Part shown: piece after piece, positions 1-14,587 of the stretch
How positions within the stretch are numbered: the stretch's first letter is position 1
Layout: every line of letters begins with the position of its first letter
Assembly (NCBI RefSeq): GCF_024758565.1
Contig: NZ_CP079199.1
Location: 124,001 to 188,000 of the forward strand
Origin: Mesomycoplasma ovipneumoniae
Lineage (GTDB): Bacteria > Bacillota_I > Bacilli_A > Mycoplasmatales > Metamycoplasmataceae
Length of the DNA: 64,000 nt
Direction: 5' to 3'
Notes under the pieces: model-generated
The model's input: the letters and a program-made list of their open reading frames with translations, nothing else
Databases searched by the model: none
What the model was told of the DNA's origin: nothing
Position numbers and translations under genes: made by a program

Positions 1-278
1 CAGAATTAAAAATCAATCAAAAAAACTGAAAATATTTTTTAATAATCTATTTTATTTTTACAACACTACATTTCATATTTTCATGAGCCTCTATATGAAT
101 GTTTTTTGGATATACTCTTTGAAGCAAGTCAAATACTGAGGATCTTTATAAAGGACTTTTTGAAAGTGATGTTGTTTTTGTTATAGCATTAGCGTTTCCT
201 GCGATAGGTTATAGTCTTATTCCTAGACTTTTTTATTATCCAAAGACGTGAGTAACATATTGACTATTTGAAAGTTAA
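1..278 (+). pseudogene. 3' end of a membrane-protein paralogue (copy A), cut by the window edge
   Basis: Only the C-terminal part is visible. Reading from position 3 with TGA as Trp gives a hydrophobic segment, then a tail ending in Phe-Glu-Ser before the TAA at 276-278. The nucleotides match the end of copy B (about 1031-1309) almost base for base, so this is the first of three tandem paralogues. No function is recognised. The 5' end lies outside the window, so whether this copy is intact cannot be judged; the visible part has no frameshift. Confidence 0.6.
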
Positions 279-391
279 AAATTACTTTAATTGAATTTTA
301 AGCTACTTAAAAAAGGCAAATTATAAGTAAAACAATATAGTTTTTAGACTTTTTATATAAATTAGTGCTACATTATTTAAGGAAATTTAAA

Positions 392-1309
392 ATGAACTTT
401 TGGTTAAGAGCTGAAAAATTTCTAAATCTTAAAATACCAAAAAAATTTTCAATAATCCCGATTTTATCTAATCTTGTGTATTTTTGACTTTTTTATTATT
501 TAGTCTTTCGGATGAACCCTAACAAGAAAAGAAGACATTATTTTTTTCTTGTTTTACTTTACTTAATAAGCTACCCGTTTCCTTTTTTTGTAATTGTTTC
601 ATTACTGAGTTTGAGTCATAATGGTGATTTTTTAAGATTTTTTTATTTGAAAATTTTTAATAAGTATTTTTTAATGCATTTGTTTGAAATAGTTACTTAC
701 TTAATTTTCTATTTCCCTTATTCATATGTTTGTAGTTTTTTACAAAAATATTCAGTTTTTATTTAACAAAAAAAGTAAAACAAAAATTAGGTGGGCTAAA
801 TCTAAAAAATAAATTCGATTTTTTAACTAACTTTGATTATGATAAATATTATAAATTTGCGTGTCAAAGAAAACTTTATAATCATTATGTTGAACGGCAA
901 AATTGATATAATCCTGATCAAAATGTTGAAAATATTATTAAGTCAATACACTTATCACTGACAACATGGCTATGTAGCGAGATATTATTCTCATATAATC
1001 TTGCAAATTTTTTTGTTTAATTCCGAAAGTTCAGAATTAAAAATCAATCAAAAAAACTGAAAATATTTTTTAATAATCTATTTTATTTTTACAACACTAC
1101 ATTTCATATTTTCATGATACTCTATATGACTATTTTGGGGATATTTTCTTTGAAGCAAGCCAAATACTGAGGATCTTTATAAAGAACTTTTTGAAGGTGG
1201 AGTGGTTTTTCTTATAGCATTAATGTTTGCTGGGATGGGGTTTACTTTTATACCTCAACTTTTTTATTATCCGAAGACGTGAGTAACATATCGACTATTT
1301 GAAAGTTAA
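392..1309 (+). pseudogene. Membrane-protein paralogue (copy B), frameshifted
   Basis: The gene starts at ATG 392 after an upstream stretch shared with copy C (aaggaaatttaaaatg). It begins MNFWLRAEKF and has two hydrophobic segments around residues 45-110. Compared with copy C, one base is missing near 747, which brings a TAA at 764-766. The paralogous reading resumes in another frame, and the C-terminal part returns to the original frame near 990 and ends at TAA 1307-1309. So at least two compensating frame changes separate a 124-codon 5' part from the rest. Function unknown. Confidence 0.6.
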
Positions 1310-1420
1310 AAATTACATTAATTGAGTTTTAAGCAATTTAAAAAAGGCAAATTATAAGTAAATCAATATAGTTTTAGACTTTTTATAAAAATTAGCCTAC
1401 TTTATTCAAGGAAATTTAAA

Positions 1421-2335
1421 ATGGACTTTTGATCAACAGTTGAAAAATTTCTAAACATTAAAATACCAAAAAAATTTTCAAAAATGCCGTTTTTGACTAA
1501 TGCCTTGTATTTTAAACTTTTTTCTTTTTTAGTTTTTAAATTTAATCCTAATAAGCAAAAAAAGCATTACTTTTTACTTGTACTGCTTTACTTGATAAGT
1601 TTTTCGCTACCTTTTTTTGTAGTTGTTTTAACATTAATTTTAAGTCCTAATATTGATTTTTTAAGGACACCATATCTTAAAACTTTTAATAATTATTTGA
1701 TTACACTGGCTTTTGAAATAAGCACTTATTTAATTTTTTATATTCCATATTCGTATTTTTGTGGTTTTTTGCAAAAAGTATTCCATTTTTATTTAGCAAA
1801 AAAAGTAAAACAAAAATTGGGCAACCTAAACCCGCAAAATAAATTTGATTTTTTAACTGACCTTGATTATAATAAACATTATGAATTTGCTATAGGGCGT
1901 GTAACTTACTTTAGATCTGGGGTAAGTAAAACTGATAAAAATGATCCTAACAAAATAATACAAAATATTCTCGCAACATTTGAAAGTAGAGTTAACATAT
2001 TTATTCCTGGTAGAATTTTTTCTAGATATTATGCCCAAATAGTTTTGCAAGTTTTTTTATTTAATAGTCAATATCAAACATTAAAAATTGATGAAAAATA
2101 CTGAAAAGTTTTTCTTTTTATCCATTTTATATACTTTGTTATTGATTATGTTTTACTTTTATTCTTATTTTGATTAGGGGTTGAATTTTTTAGAGCAACT
2201 ATAATAGTTGATCTTGCATTTAACAGATTTTTATTAATTTCTGCTTTTCCCCATATTGTTCAACTTGCTTTTTTTATAATTGTATATTCTATAAAACCTT
2301 TGGGCTATGATGCCATTTTTAAAAGTATGAACTAA
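1421..2335 (+). CDS. Predicted multispanning membrane protein (copy C of a tandem family)
   Basis: With TGA as Trp this is a continuous 304-residue protein from ATG 1421 to TAA 2333. It starts MDFWSTVEKF; hydrophobic stretches lie near residues 25-45, 45-70, 85-115 and in the last 80 residues, separated by a basic, Asn/Lys-rich soluble part (about 125-205). It is the only copy of the family in the window that reads through. Its last 50 residues differ from the ends of copies A and B, as if the C-terminus had been exchanged or had diverged faster. I do not recognise the family; surface or membrane location is inferred from hydrophobicity only. Confidence 0.7.
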
Positions 2336-2348
2336 TAAATCTAAAAAT

Positions 2349-2373
2349 AAGGCGATAAATTAGCCTTTTTTTG
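2349..2373 (+). terminator. Rho-independent terminator after copy C
   Basis: A short stem (AAGGC/GCCTT, 9-base loop) is followed by a run of T, 14 bases after the stop codon of the membrane-protein gene. Confidence 0.5.
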
Positions 2374-2440
2374 TTATTTTTAGTTTAGATCTATTTTATC
2401 TTTCTAAATAATTCTTGGACAATTCAAAAAAGTAAAAAAG

Positions 2441-2554
2441 TAAAAAAATAATCTAGAAATGCTAAAAAAGTTAAAAAAATAACCATAAATAATGTATAAT
2501 AAATAAATTAATAATCGAATTTTCTCTATAACTATTTGATTTATCGAAAAATCT
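2441..2554. repeat. About 112-bp direct repeat, left copy flanking IS256-like copy 1
   Basis: Matches 3794-3905 at roughly 80-85% identity by eye and ends exactly where the IS begins. It contains TATAAT at 2495-2500, so it looks like a duplicated promoter region. Confidence 0.65.
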
Positions 2555-3793
2555 GGAATATTAAATATTTTGTGTTTTAAGGTAAATCTGTTTTGATAAA
2601 ATTTATCATAAGGGACTAAAATATGAAAAAAAAGCAAAAACAATTATCCCCATTTGAGTTAGAAATTGAAAAATTTGCTAAAAAATACGTTGATTCTGAA
2701 GAATACAAAAAAGAAGATTCTCGCAACAAAATTTCAGTTATATTTGAAGCTTTTGCTCAGGAACTATCAAAGGTAGAATTAAACCAACATTTAGACTATG
2801 AAAAAAGCAACCAAAGCAAAAATTTAGGCCATATCGAAGAGCAAGTAATTTCGCTTTTTGCATCAGGGTTACCATATCAAAATATTGCTAACGCAATAAA
2901 AATTATCTATGAAAAAGAAGTAAGTATTACCTGAATTTCTTCAGTTATTAACAAATTATTACCTGAAATTGAAAAGTGAAAATCGCAAAAAATTGAGAAT
3001 TTCTATCCAATTTTGTACATCGATGGGATGTTTTTTGATGTTAAAGAAAACGGTGTTTTTGTCAAAAAATCACTTTATGTTATTCTTGCAATTGATTGGC
3101 AGGGCTATAAAAAAGCACTAGGATTTTGGATTAAAAATAGCGAATCAGCAAGTAATTGACTTGATGTTCTTAGCGAACTAAAAACTCGCGGGCTGGAAGA
3201 TGTTCTAATAATTCCTTGCGATAATCTAAGCGGAATTAGTCAAGCAATTAAAACGGTTTTCCCGCAAACAGATATTCAAAAATGTGTTGTTCAGCAAGTT
3301 AGAAACTCGCTTTTAAAAGTTTCTTACAAGGACAAAAAAGACTTTGCCTCTGATATGAAAAGTATTTATCAAGCCATTAATCAAGAATCTGCAATGCAAA
3401 ATCTTGATGAATTTGCGAAAAAATGAGGCCAAAAATATCCTTCAATTATCAAGTCTTGGCATGAGAATTTCGCTGAATTAACGACATTTTTTAAATATCC
3501 AAACGAATTAAGGCAATCAATTTACACGACAAATCCAATTAAATCAATTATTAAATTAATTAGGCAAAATACAGAAACAAATGGCGAAATTCAAAGTGTG
3601 GATGACCTTTCAAAAATAACTTATTTAACGCTGCAAAACGCATCTAAAAAATGACAAAAACAGGTAGGAAATTGAGACATAATTAAAAAACAATTAGAAA
3701 TTACTTTCCCTAATCGATTAAATAATGTAAAATTAAATTAGATTTCTATTTGAAAAATCCATAAAATTTAGAACACGAAATTATGAATACTCC
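2555..3793 (+). mobile_element. IS256-family insertion sequence, copy 1 (damaged)
   Basis: The ends are imperfect inverted repeats: GGAATATT...GTGTTTTAA at the left and its counterpart ending in AATACTCC at the right, about 19 of 26 bases alike. It holds one transposase gene with an internal deletion. The 8 bases on either side (2547-2554 and 3794-3801) do not match. Instead a much longer direct repeat of about 112 bp abuts both ends. Confidence 0.8.
2623..3741 (+). CDS. IS256-family (Mutator-type) transposase with internal deletion, probably inactive
   Basis: 372 residues, in frame throughout with TGA as Trp. Against the 417-residue copy at 12901-14154 it lacks about 46 residues just after the HLxYEKSNxSK stretch, removed without a frameshift. 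The first two catalytic Asp are visible in YIDGMFF and PCDNLSG. The conserved TTNxIES block carrying the third acidic residue reads TTNPIKS, so the expected Glu is Lys. The deletion and the lost Glu make activity unlikely; that is inference from the family's DDE mechanism. The start follows the AAGGGACT Shine-Dalgarno. Confidence 0.85.
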
Positions 3794-3905
3794 CTAAAAA
3801 GCAAACTAGAAATGCTAAAAAAAATTAAAAAAACAACCGTAAATAATGTATAATGAATACAATAGTTGAATTTTCTCTATAATTTATTTGATTTATTGAA
3901 AAATT
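3794..3905. repeat. About 112-bp direct repeat, right copy flanking IS256-like copy 1
   Basis: Partner of 2441-2554. This copy now lies upstream of the restriction-modification gene and would supply its promoter. Confidence 0.65.
3849..3854 (+). promoter_or_regulatory. Probable -10 box upstream of the restriction-modification gene
   Basis: Perfect TATAAT preceded by TG, 168 bases before ATG 4023. The long leader makes it uncertain whether this is the gene's real promoter. Confidence 0.4.
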
Positions 3906-4022
3906 TAAACTCTGTTAAAAAAATAATCTAAATGATGTAATAGAGATCACAATTAATGGTCTTGGGGCATTTCATTTTTTTAACATTAAAAAATAAAAAA
4001 CATATTTATAATTAAGGTGGCT

Positions 4023-6448
<2,426 letters not shown>

Positions 6449-6651
6449 TTATTTCTTTAAAAATAAAATTATAAAAATTAGAAGAAAATCACAAATTTTA
6501 ATAGGTTGCTAAAGCAAAAGTCTTGATTAATTAGAAATTTCAATTTTTATGAAATAATTAAAAATAGGTTTTCAAAGAGCAACTTCATTTAGAATTAACT
6601 AAAATGGCAAATTATTTATTGCACTAAAATTAACTATAAATCAAATAAAAC

Positions 6652-9600
6652 TTATCTTGTTCTAGTAGTCGGATTATCATATTTATCAGGATAAGTTCCA
6701 TCATGAATTTGTTGCAAAACTTGGTCTCTTAATTTAGGTTGGCCAGTATCTTTAGAAAATCGATTACTTTCTAAATTATAATAAATCATTGTTAGCATAT
6801 CATTTAATTTTACATCAGAAGATGAATATCAAGATGTACCTCATCAATGCGTGGATTTGGCAGGATTACCTATTATTTTGTCGATGAAAGTTTTATAATC
6901 GATATCTTTTGTGTTATTTGTTTTAGATTGTTCGCCACTTTGTAATGATGCACGGATTACTTCAGATGCAGTATAGGAAGACAAAAGACCACCGTAAAAT
7001 GCTGAGGATCGAATCCAAGATCATTGCTTAGAAATTCTTGATTCGTATGTATAAAAAAGAAGAATTAACACTAATCTATAAAGAAATCTTCCTTTTGGAG
7101 TGTTCTTAAAATTTTCAATTGATATTTTTGTATTTTTACTTTCAGAATACCATATTTTGTGAAATAACTTCGAAATTGCGTCTAATTGAGAATCTTTCCC
7201 ACCGGAACCACCATTTCCGCCGGATCCACCATTTCCGCCGCCGGATCCAAAAACTTCCTTTAATGAAATTCCGGTGTATTTTATGTTATTTAATTCGTTT
7301 AGAATTGGAGAGTTGTTATCTTTATTTGCGGAGTCTCATTTTGGCGAGGTGAGGAAAAGTACATCAAAAAATTCGGCAAATAACTGTGTTGATATTTTTC
7401 GCCCTTTTGGTGTATTTATTGATAAATTCTTCTCATCTATCAAGTTTTGGGTTTCTGCTTGTGAAGTTTGTTGAATAGAATCATCAATTTTTGGTTCAAT
7501 TTTGACCACTAAATCAAGATTGAGAACTGTTGAAAGGTCTAATTTATTAAACAAGGTTTCAAAAAAACTTTTTGCTTGTTGGATAGTATCTGAAGTTTTA
7601 ACTGAATCAACAATTTGATCCAAAATGCCAGAAATAAGAGGATTTTCAAGACCTAGACCAATAAATTCTCTTAAAAATTTTTTTAGTATTTCTCTTGGTT
7701 TTTCAATTTTAAAACTAGAATAATCCTTATCATTATCTAAATTTAGCTTTAAATATGAAGCAATCACGTCAATAACTAAATCAGAAAATTTTTCATTTTT
7801 TACTAAAAAATGCACCACATATCATAAATATGACTTTAAAAATTCACTATTATTTTGTAGATCAGATTGTTGCTGGCTTTGGTTGGTTTGGGTTGATGGT
7901 TCATCCTTTAAAAAATTAGCCAAAAGAGAAGAGAAAGTTTTTACATCTTTAAAAGCCATTAGATTTTTATTTATATAGCTAAAAACTCTAAAAATTAAAA
8001 CTTTGTTTCCAGAATCTGGTAAAAATTGCAATAACAAATCTTTCAGTAATGGTTCAATTTGCTGTTTTTTTTCTTCTGACAAATTGCTAAATAGTGAAAA
8101 ATTACCTACATCACCAATAGCTAGCGAATTAATTTTTTCTTTAAAAAACTTAGATTGGAAAATTCTAGTTATAACTTTTCAAAGATTATCTTTTTCAGAG
8201 TCTTCGATTTTATTATAAACTGATGCAACTTGTTTAATGAGTTCGACAATAAATTCTTCATTTGCAATTTCAGATTCTAAAAGCAAATTAAAATTTGAAA
8301 GTGAAAAATCTCCACTAGTTAATCTGCTTAAAACTGAAATAAACTTTGTAAGTAATGCATTATCTTTTGTATAATTTACTTCAACTTGGAGCGAAGTTAT
8401 TTCACTAGAAGTTGCTGTTGATGAAGAATTTTGGGATTCTTCAGTATCGCTAGTATCATTAAAGAGTTGAGTATTTGCTGGCGCTTCAGAAAAATCCTGA
8501 CTTACATTAACGGTAGCAGCTTCAGGTGAGAAAAGTTCTTTTGGATCAATTTCATTCTTGTAAAAATTATCAAGATTGTTCTGTATTATTTCTTTGACTA
8601 ATTTAAACAATGGTTGGAATTCAGTTTTTTCGAATTGAGTTTCAAATATTTTTCCTGCTAGTGTTCCAAAATTATCAATTAAAGTGTCATTTTTTTCATC
8701 TAATTCAACAATAAATTCACCAATAATTTTATTAAAATATTGCTTTTCAAATAGTGACTTAATTAATGAAAGGTTATTTAATGGTTGTGTGATTTGGGTT
8801 TTTGCAACTATTTTAAAGTAGGAATTAAATAAATTTTTTAATGCCGGTGATTGTAAAAATCAATCAAAAATTGGCATAACACTGTCAAGATATTCTTTTG
8901 GAATATTTGCTAAACCTGCCCGAATCTGTTCAGAAATAGGGTTACTTCTAACAACTTCGGAAATCAAAGTTGCAATACTATCTTGGGAAATTTTAGCTTG
9001 ATCTTGGGTGTTTGTTGCCTCTGGTGTATAATAATTATTAGCAATATCAACGCTAAAACTGTCAAATAAAGTCTCAAGAACTGGTTTTTTAGGGGTAGAA
9101 TTACCTGAAATTGCATCAAATATGATTGAAATTAATGCTTTTATTATTAATGGCGAATGAGTTTTTGCCTGAGCATCAAAATCTAAAGTTGAGTCTTTTA
9201 ATTTTGAAAAAATATCACGAACTAAATCCAAAATTGTCTTAACTGAATTTTCAGTTAAATTTAATTTATATTCTTGCAAAATTATTTTCAAAAATTCAGA
9301 AATTGAATCTCAAGTTGAAGAATCTCCTAAAAAAAGCGTAAAAACTTGCTCAATTAGTTGAGTGTTTTGTTTGAGAAAATTTTCAACTAATGAATTAAAA
9401 TTTGGATGTGATTCAAATTCTTTTTTGTCAAAAAAATACTCAATAAGTTTTGAAAGTAATTGTTCAACTTGTTTTGATTCAAAAAAGGTTGTTAAAATAT
9501 TTAAAAGTGAATTTTGGATTTTAGGATTACTAAAAAAACTATTTTGGTTTAATTTTTCAAGAAGTTGTTTATGCAAAAACGACTGGCCAAAAAGGTTTTT

Positions 9601-12600
9601 GAAAAATGAAACTAAATCATCATTTGAAATTTTGCTTTTAAAATCAAGGCTTGCAAGATTTTTTAAGAGTGTATAAATTGTATCTTGAGTAAAAAAATTA
9701 TTTAAAAAGTATGATGAAAAATTTTGAAAGGATAATGCTTCATCAAGCAAAGAAATTTTGCGAGAATGTTGTTGAATTTCTAATGGATTTTGTTTTTTCT
9801 TAGCATCTTCTAAAAATAATTTTGCTGAATTATATTCGTCAGAATTTTCTTTATAAAAAGCTTCAAAATTTTCTAAGGCTGCCTTTACAAATCCAAAAAT
9901 TAAATTATCAGTTGAAGTTGATCTATCTTGTTTTCAAAGTTGATATTTAACTCGGAAATCTTGAAAAATTAGTTCTATTATTGATGTAAAAGTTGCAATT
10001 GATTTTTCATTTAATCCTTGTGAACCTAATGAATTTGAAATTAGACTAGTAAGATTAGTTAAAAATCGCTCATTTTCTACATTTCTGGCGATAAATTCGT
10101 AAATATTTTCCTCAAGTTTTGGCAAATTGTTAGCTAAAAACTGAAAGCCAAAACGATTTAAGTTGTCAATTTGTTGGTATTTGTTTTTATTTACTAAAAA
10201 ATCATTAATCGCTTGATTTACAATGTCAGCAAGTGGTTTAAATGAATTTGAAGCCAAAAAATCTTTAAGCGAGTCAAAAAAGAACGAAAAACTAGCAAAA
10301 TTTGGGGTTGAATCATCAATAAAATTACTTAGGTCAAATTTTGTTAAAATTGGGTAGAATTTATTAAGCAATTTTTTTAGTGAATCAATTTGGTTTTGAC
10401 TTAAGTCAAAACTTAGAAGTTCGTGAAATAAATCAAGTAAATTTTTTGAATCTTTAAAAAAAGTTGAATAGTTTGTATAAATTTGCTCTGAAAAAATTGA
10501 AGTAATATTTTCAGAGATATCAGTAGTTTTGATTTGTTTAATTACACTTAGGAAATTTTTTGCTGCTTGATCATTTAATTTAGCCCAAACATTAGTGCGA
10601 ACAACAACATCGGCAACTGAAACTAAAAGATTAACAATCGAAGTCTGATCTTCCTCATTCAAATTAAACTCAAAATTATCGTTAATAATTGTTACTAATA
10701 ATTGAACAGAATCATGATGTTTTAGTGTTTCTGAGATAAAATTTCGAATAAAAATAACATTATCATTGTCATTGTCGGGATTTTCTAAATAAGTACGGAT
10801 TATTTCCTGAAAATTCTGTGAATTTTTATAGTCTTTTGATCGAAGATGGTAATCAGCGATTATTTTGGAAAATAATTTTCTTATCGAATCAAAAGTAAAA
10901 ACAATTTTTAAATCTTCTTTATTTTTAAGGTCGATTTTGATAATGTTATTTATTAGCAAATCTTGGACTATTGTTTGGCCAAAAATGGATGCAAAAATTA
11001 AATCTTTAATTTTTTCAGGATTGTTATCTGCAAATTCTGAAGTTACAACAGTATTTAAAACATCAATTATTTGTTTTTCGTCAAAATCAGCAAAAATATA
11101 GCTAACAAGGCCAGAAATTGTTGCTTTTTCTCAATTTTTGTTATTAGTTACATCCTGAACATAAGTCTGGAAGCGCTCAATTATTTGAGTAAAAAAGCCA
11201 CTTGAGAAAATTTTTTGTAAAATTTCGGTAAAAGAAGCGCCAGCTTTTTGGTTTTCTTGTCAAAAATCAGTTAAAATTTTTTGCACGCTTGGATTATTTT
11301 GAACGGCTAATTGGATAAAACGGTTTAAAAACGCGCCAAAATTATTATTGAGTATCACGTTTACAAAAATTTCTATCGGCGAGTCTTTAACTTTTTTAAC
11401 ATTTTGAAGGGTTAATTTTTCAATTTCAGAATTTTCTGAAATAAATTTTTCAGGCGAATTCTCTACCGTTAAAGCGCTAAAAATTTCTGAATTTGTACCT
11501 AAATTTAGAATTCGGCGGTAATAGTTAGTGTCTTTTTGGACATAATTTTCGTCCCATTGTAATTTAGTATTTGCTTCTTCTTTGAATTCTAGGTTTTGTT
11601 CAAAAGCTAATTTAAACAATAAATCCTGAGCCATTTTTTTATAGCCCTTAGTTGATGGGTGGATATCTAGATCATTTGTGCTAAATTCAGAATTTTTATC
11701 TTGCCAAATTGATTCGTTGTATAAATCAACATAATTTACTTTTTGGTTTTTTGCGGCTTTTTGGATTGTTGAATTCAAACGCTGTATTACTAAATCAACA
11801 TAATTTTCTGGAACGCCAATTTCGTTTGTGAGCATTTTTTCAAAGAATTTAATAATTTTTGAAGACAAAGAATTATAGCCAACTAAAACTATTTGTAAAT
11901 TAGGGTTGATTTTTCGCAAACTTTGAATTAGTAGTTGTAAATTTCTGTAAATTTTTTGAGTTGCAATTTCAATGTTTTGGGCAAATTCAAAATTTGCTTC
12001 AGCTTTTGAAGCAAGTTTTTGCATCGGCTTGGTGATTGTGCGAAAATCAATAGCTTCGATTAAATCATTTGCACCTAATGAAAGAGTTAGCAAATTAGAA
12101 TCTTGAATTTTTTTATATAGTTTTGGGTAATTATTTGAATTAAAATCACCAAAAACTTCACGAATTTGCTGTCCATATGGTGAGTCTAATTTTTGGTCTA
12201 AATGATAATTAAAATGAAAATGTGTCTTATCAGAATGTTTATAAAATTCATTTTCGGGATTAAGCAAATAAAGTCAATCACTAATCGTTGTTCAAGAAAG
12301 CGCTAAATTATCAAAGGATTTAAGCGCATTTGGTTTTATTTTTTGAATAAAACTAGCAAAAAAAGCTGGATATGAAAGCCCATTAATTTGGTTATTTGCA
12401 TCAATCTTACCGCGGAGATCCATAGAATAATCCCAATTAAAACCTGCAGAAATTGAATCACCTATTGATAAATAGTTGATTTGGTCTAAAAGTTTTTCAG
12501 TTTGTTGGTCTGAATGGGTTACTGGTATATTAAAGTGCTCGGTTTTATCGCGATTTTTTATACCTATCAAAGTAATTCCAGAAATGGCCAAAGATAAAGT

Positions 12601-12663
12601 ACCAAAACTTAAAAATATTTTGAATGCCTTAGTAAAATCAGGTTTGGAGATATTTTTTTTCAT
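6652..12663 (-). CDS. Giant SGNH/GDSL-hydrolase domain surface protein (2003 residues)
   Basis: One continuous frame with many TGA Trp codons, from the ATG at 12663 (after a weak GGGG Shine-Dalgarno) to TAA 6652. Residues 13-36 form a hydrophobic N-terminal segment that could be a signal anchor. The SGNH hydrolase domain follows: block I GDSIS with the likely nucleophile Ser70, block III GAND near residues 197-200, and block V DIHP near 333-336. The family includes lipases, esterases and acyl hydrolases; the substrate here cannot be read. About 1450 residues of helical Lys/Asn/Phe-rich sequence follow, then a Gly/Ser/Asn linker (about 1804-1822) and a C-terminal region of about 180 residues rich in Trp and Tyr. 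The length is far above a normal SGNH enzyme (200-400). Most likely surface-exposed; that is inference. Confidence 0.8.
7198..7254 (-). repeat. Gly-rich linker coding repeat
   Basis: GC-rich repeat in an AT-rich gene, encoding GSGG/NGG units (residues about 1804-1822 of the SGNH protein). It separates the long helical region from the C-terminal domain. Confidence 0.7.
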
Positions 12664-12841
12664 TATTTTACCCCGCTTCTTTTTGTTATTCCAGATTTTT
12701 TTTAATACAAATCGATTAGATTGGTCCAATTAGATTAGGAGCAAACTAGAAAAATTAAATTAAATTATACACTAAATTGTTGTAAAAAATCAGATAATTA
12801 TCTTTTTCTTATATTTTATTTTAAATTTCTCAGTTATTTTT

Positions 12842-14222
12842 GGTAGTGTTCATAATCTTGTGTTTTAAATTTTTGTGGATTTTTCAAATAGAAATGTAAT
12901 CTAATTTAATTTTACATTATTTAACCGATTAGGGAAAATAATTTCTAATTGTTTTTTAATCATGAATCAATTTCTTACCTTTTGTCATTTTGTAGATGCA
13001 TTTTGGAGAGTTAAATAAGTTATTTTTGAAAGGTAATTTACACTTTGAATTCCGCCTTTTGTTTTTGTATTTTTCCTAATTATTCTATTCATTGACTCAA
13101 TTGAATTTGTCGTATAAATTGCTTGCCTCAATTCATATGGATATTTAAAAAATGTCGTTAGTTCAACGAAATTTGTATACCAAGACTTGATAATTGAAGG
13201 ATATTTTTGACCTCATTTTTCCGCAAATTTATCAAGATTTTGCATTGCAAATTCTTGATTAGGCGCTTGATAAATCTTTTTCATATCAAGGACAAACTCT
13301 TTTTTGTCTTTGTTAGAAACTTTTAAAAGCGAGTTTCTAATTTGGTGAACAACACATTTTTGAATATCTGCTTGCGGGAAAACCGCTTCAATTGCTTGAC
13401 TAATTCCGCTTAGATTATCGCAAGAAATTATTAGAACATCTTCCAGCCCGCGAGTTTTTAGTTCGCTAAAAACATCAAGTCAATTACTTGCTGATTCGGT
13501 ATTTTTAATCCAAAATCCCAGTGCTTTTTTATTTCCGTCCCAATCAATTGCAAGAATAAGATAAAGTGATTTTTTGACAAAAATACCGTTTTCTTTAACA
13601 TTAAAAAACATCCCATCAATGTACAAAATTGGATAGGATTTCTCAATTTTTCGCGATTTTCACTTTTCAATTTCAGGCAATAATTTGTCAGTAACTGAAG
13701 AAATTCAGGCATTACTTATTTCTTTTTTATAGATACTTTTTATTGTATTAACAATATTTTCATATGACATTCCTGATGCAAAAAGTGAAAACACTTGCTC
13801 TTCGATATCAGCTAAACTTGTTTCGTATTTACCGAGTAATTTGTTCTCAAAAGTGCCATTTCGATCTCTTGGTATTTTTAGACGAAAATTATTATGATTA
13901 TAATTCACAGTTTTGTCCGAAAATCCGTTTCGCTTATTCGGTCTATGCACGCCTTTTTTGCTTCGGTTGCTTTTTTCATATCCTAAATGTTCGCTTAATT
14001 CAGCCCTTAAGAGCGCCTCAGTAAAAGTTTTAAACATATGCGAAATTTCGTTGTGAAAATCTTCTTTTTTTAATTTTTTATAATCAGCATATTTGTCAAC
14101 AATTTTTTTAGCTTCTAATTCAAATGGGGATAATGTTTTTTGCTGTTTTTTCATATTTTGGTCCTTTATAATAAATTTTATCAAAATTACTTACTATAAA
14201 ACACATAATATTTAACATTACC
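12842..14222 (-). mobile_element. IS256-family insertion sequence, copy 2 (apparently intact)
   Basis: 1381 bp with about 27-bp imperfect terminal inverted repeats beginning GGTA(A/G)TGTT. A perfect 8-bp direct repeat, TTATTTTT, flanks it (12834-12841 and 14223-14230), as expected for this family. The only gene is the transposase. Confidence 0.88.
12901..14154 (-). CDS. IS256-family (Mutator-type) transposase, full length
   Basis: 417 residues, continuous with TGA as Trp, ending at TAG 12901-12903. The start at 14154 is chosen because AAGGACC lies just before it; an in-frame upstream TTG at 14184 has none. All three catalytic positions are present: YIDGMFF, SCDNLSG and TTNSIESMN. It keeps the roughly 46 residues missing from the copy at 2623-3741, so this copy could move itself and possibly the damaged one. 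Confidence 0.92.
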
Positions 14223-14254
14223 TTATTTTTTTATAATATGTTAATTTTTTTCAA

Positions 14255-14500
14255 AAGATCATGAATTGTGATTTTTTTGGTTTGCACGGAGATTTATTTT
14301 TCTCATGAGTGCTGTCAAACTTTTTGCCCATTTTATACAGTTTTTTTGTCAATTTCTTATTAAATTATTGTCATATACATGTGTAAATTTGTCTAGAAAA
14401 TGCAAAATTTGGATTTCTGACCCTTTAAATTCAGCAATTTTGTGTACTTAGTTTTGTCTTCAACTGTCAATTTCTATTGTTTGATCCGGAACACCTTTTT
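14255..14500 (-). pseudogene. Decayed fragment of an IS3-family transposase 5' end
   Basis: Reverse-strand similarity to the first part of the IS3-family gene seen at 34618-35865, including degenerate versions of the KQYKF start and the KSPRKPKKK region. It has base changes and a deletion and no usable frame. It directly adjoins IS256-like copy 2. Confidence 0.65.
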
Positions 14501-14543
14501 GATTGTGTCTGAAATTAATTTATTAATTTTTCAAATATTTTAA

Positions 14544-14587
14544 CCATATGAAAAAACTCCGTAGTTAACGGAGTTTTTTCATATGGT
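14544..14587 (-). terminator. Strong Rho-independent terminator of the tmRNA gene
   Basis: Perfect inverted repeat with stem ATATGAAAAAACTCCG and its complement around a 7-base loop, immediately 3' of the tmRNA CCA end. Both arms contain A6/T6 runs, so it could work in both directions. Confidence 0.85.

Noticed and set aside
13764-14024. Forward open frame over IS256-like copy 2
   Set aside because: Opposite-strand shadow of the transposase.
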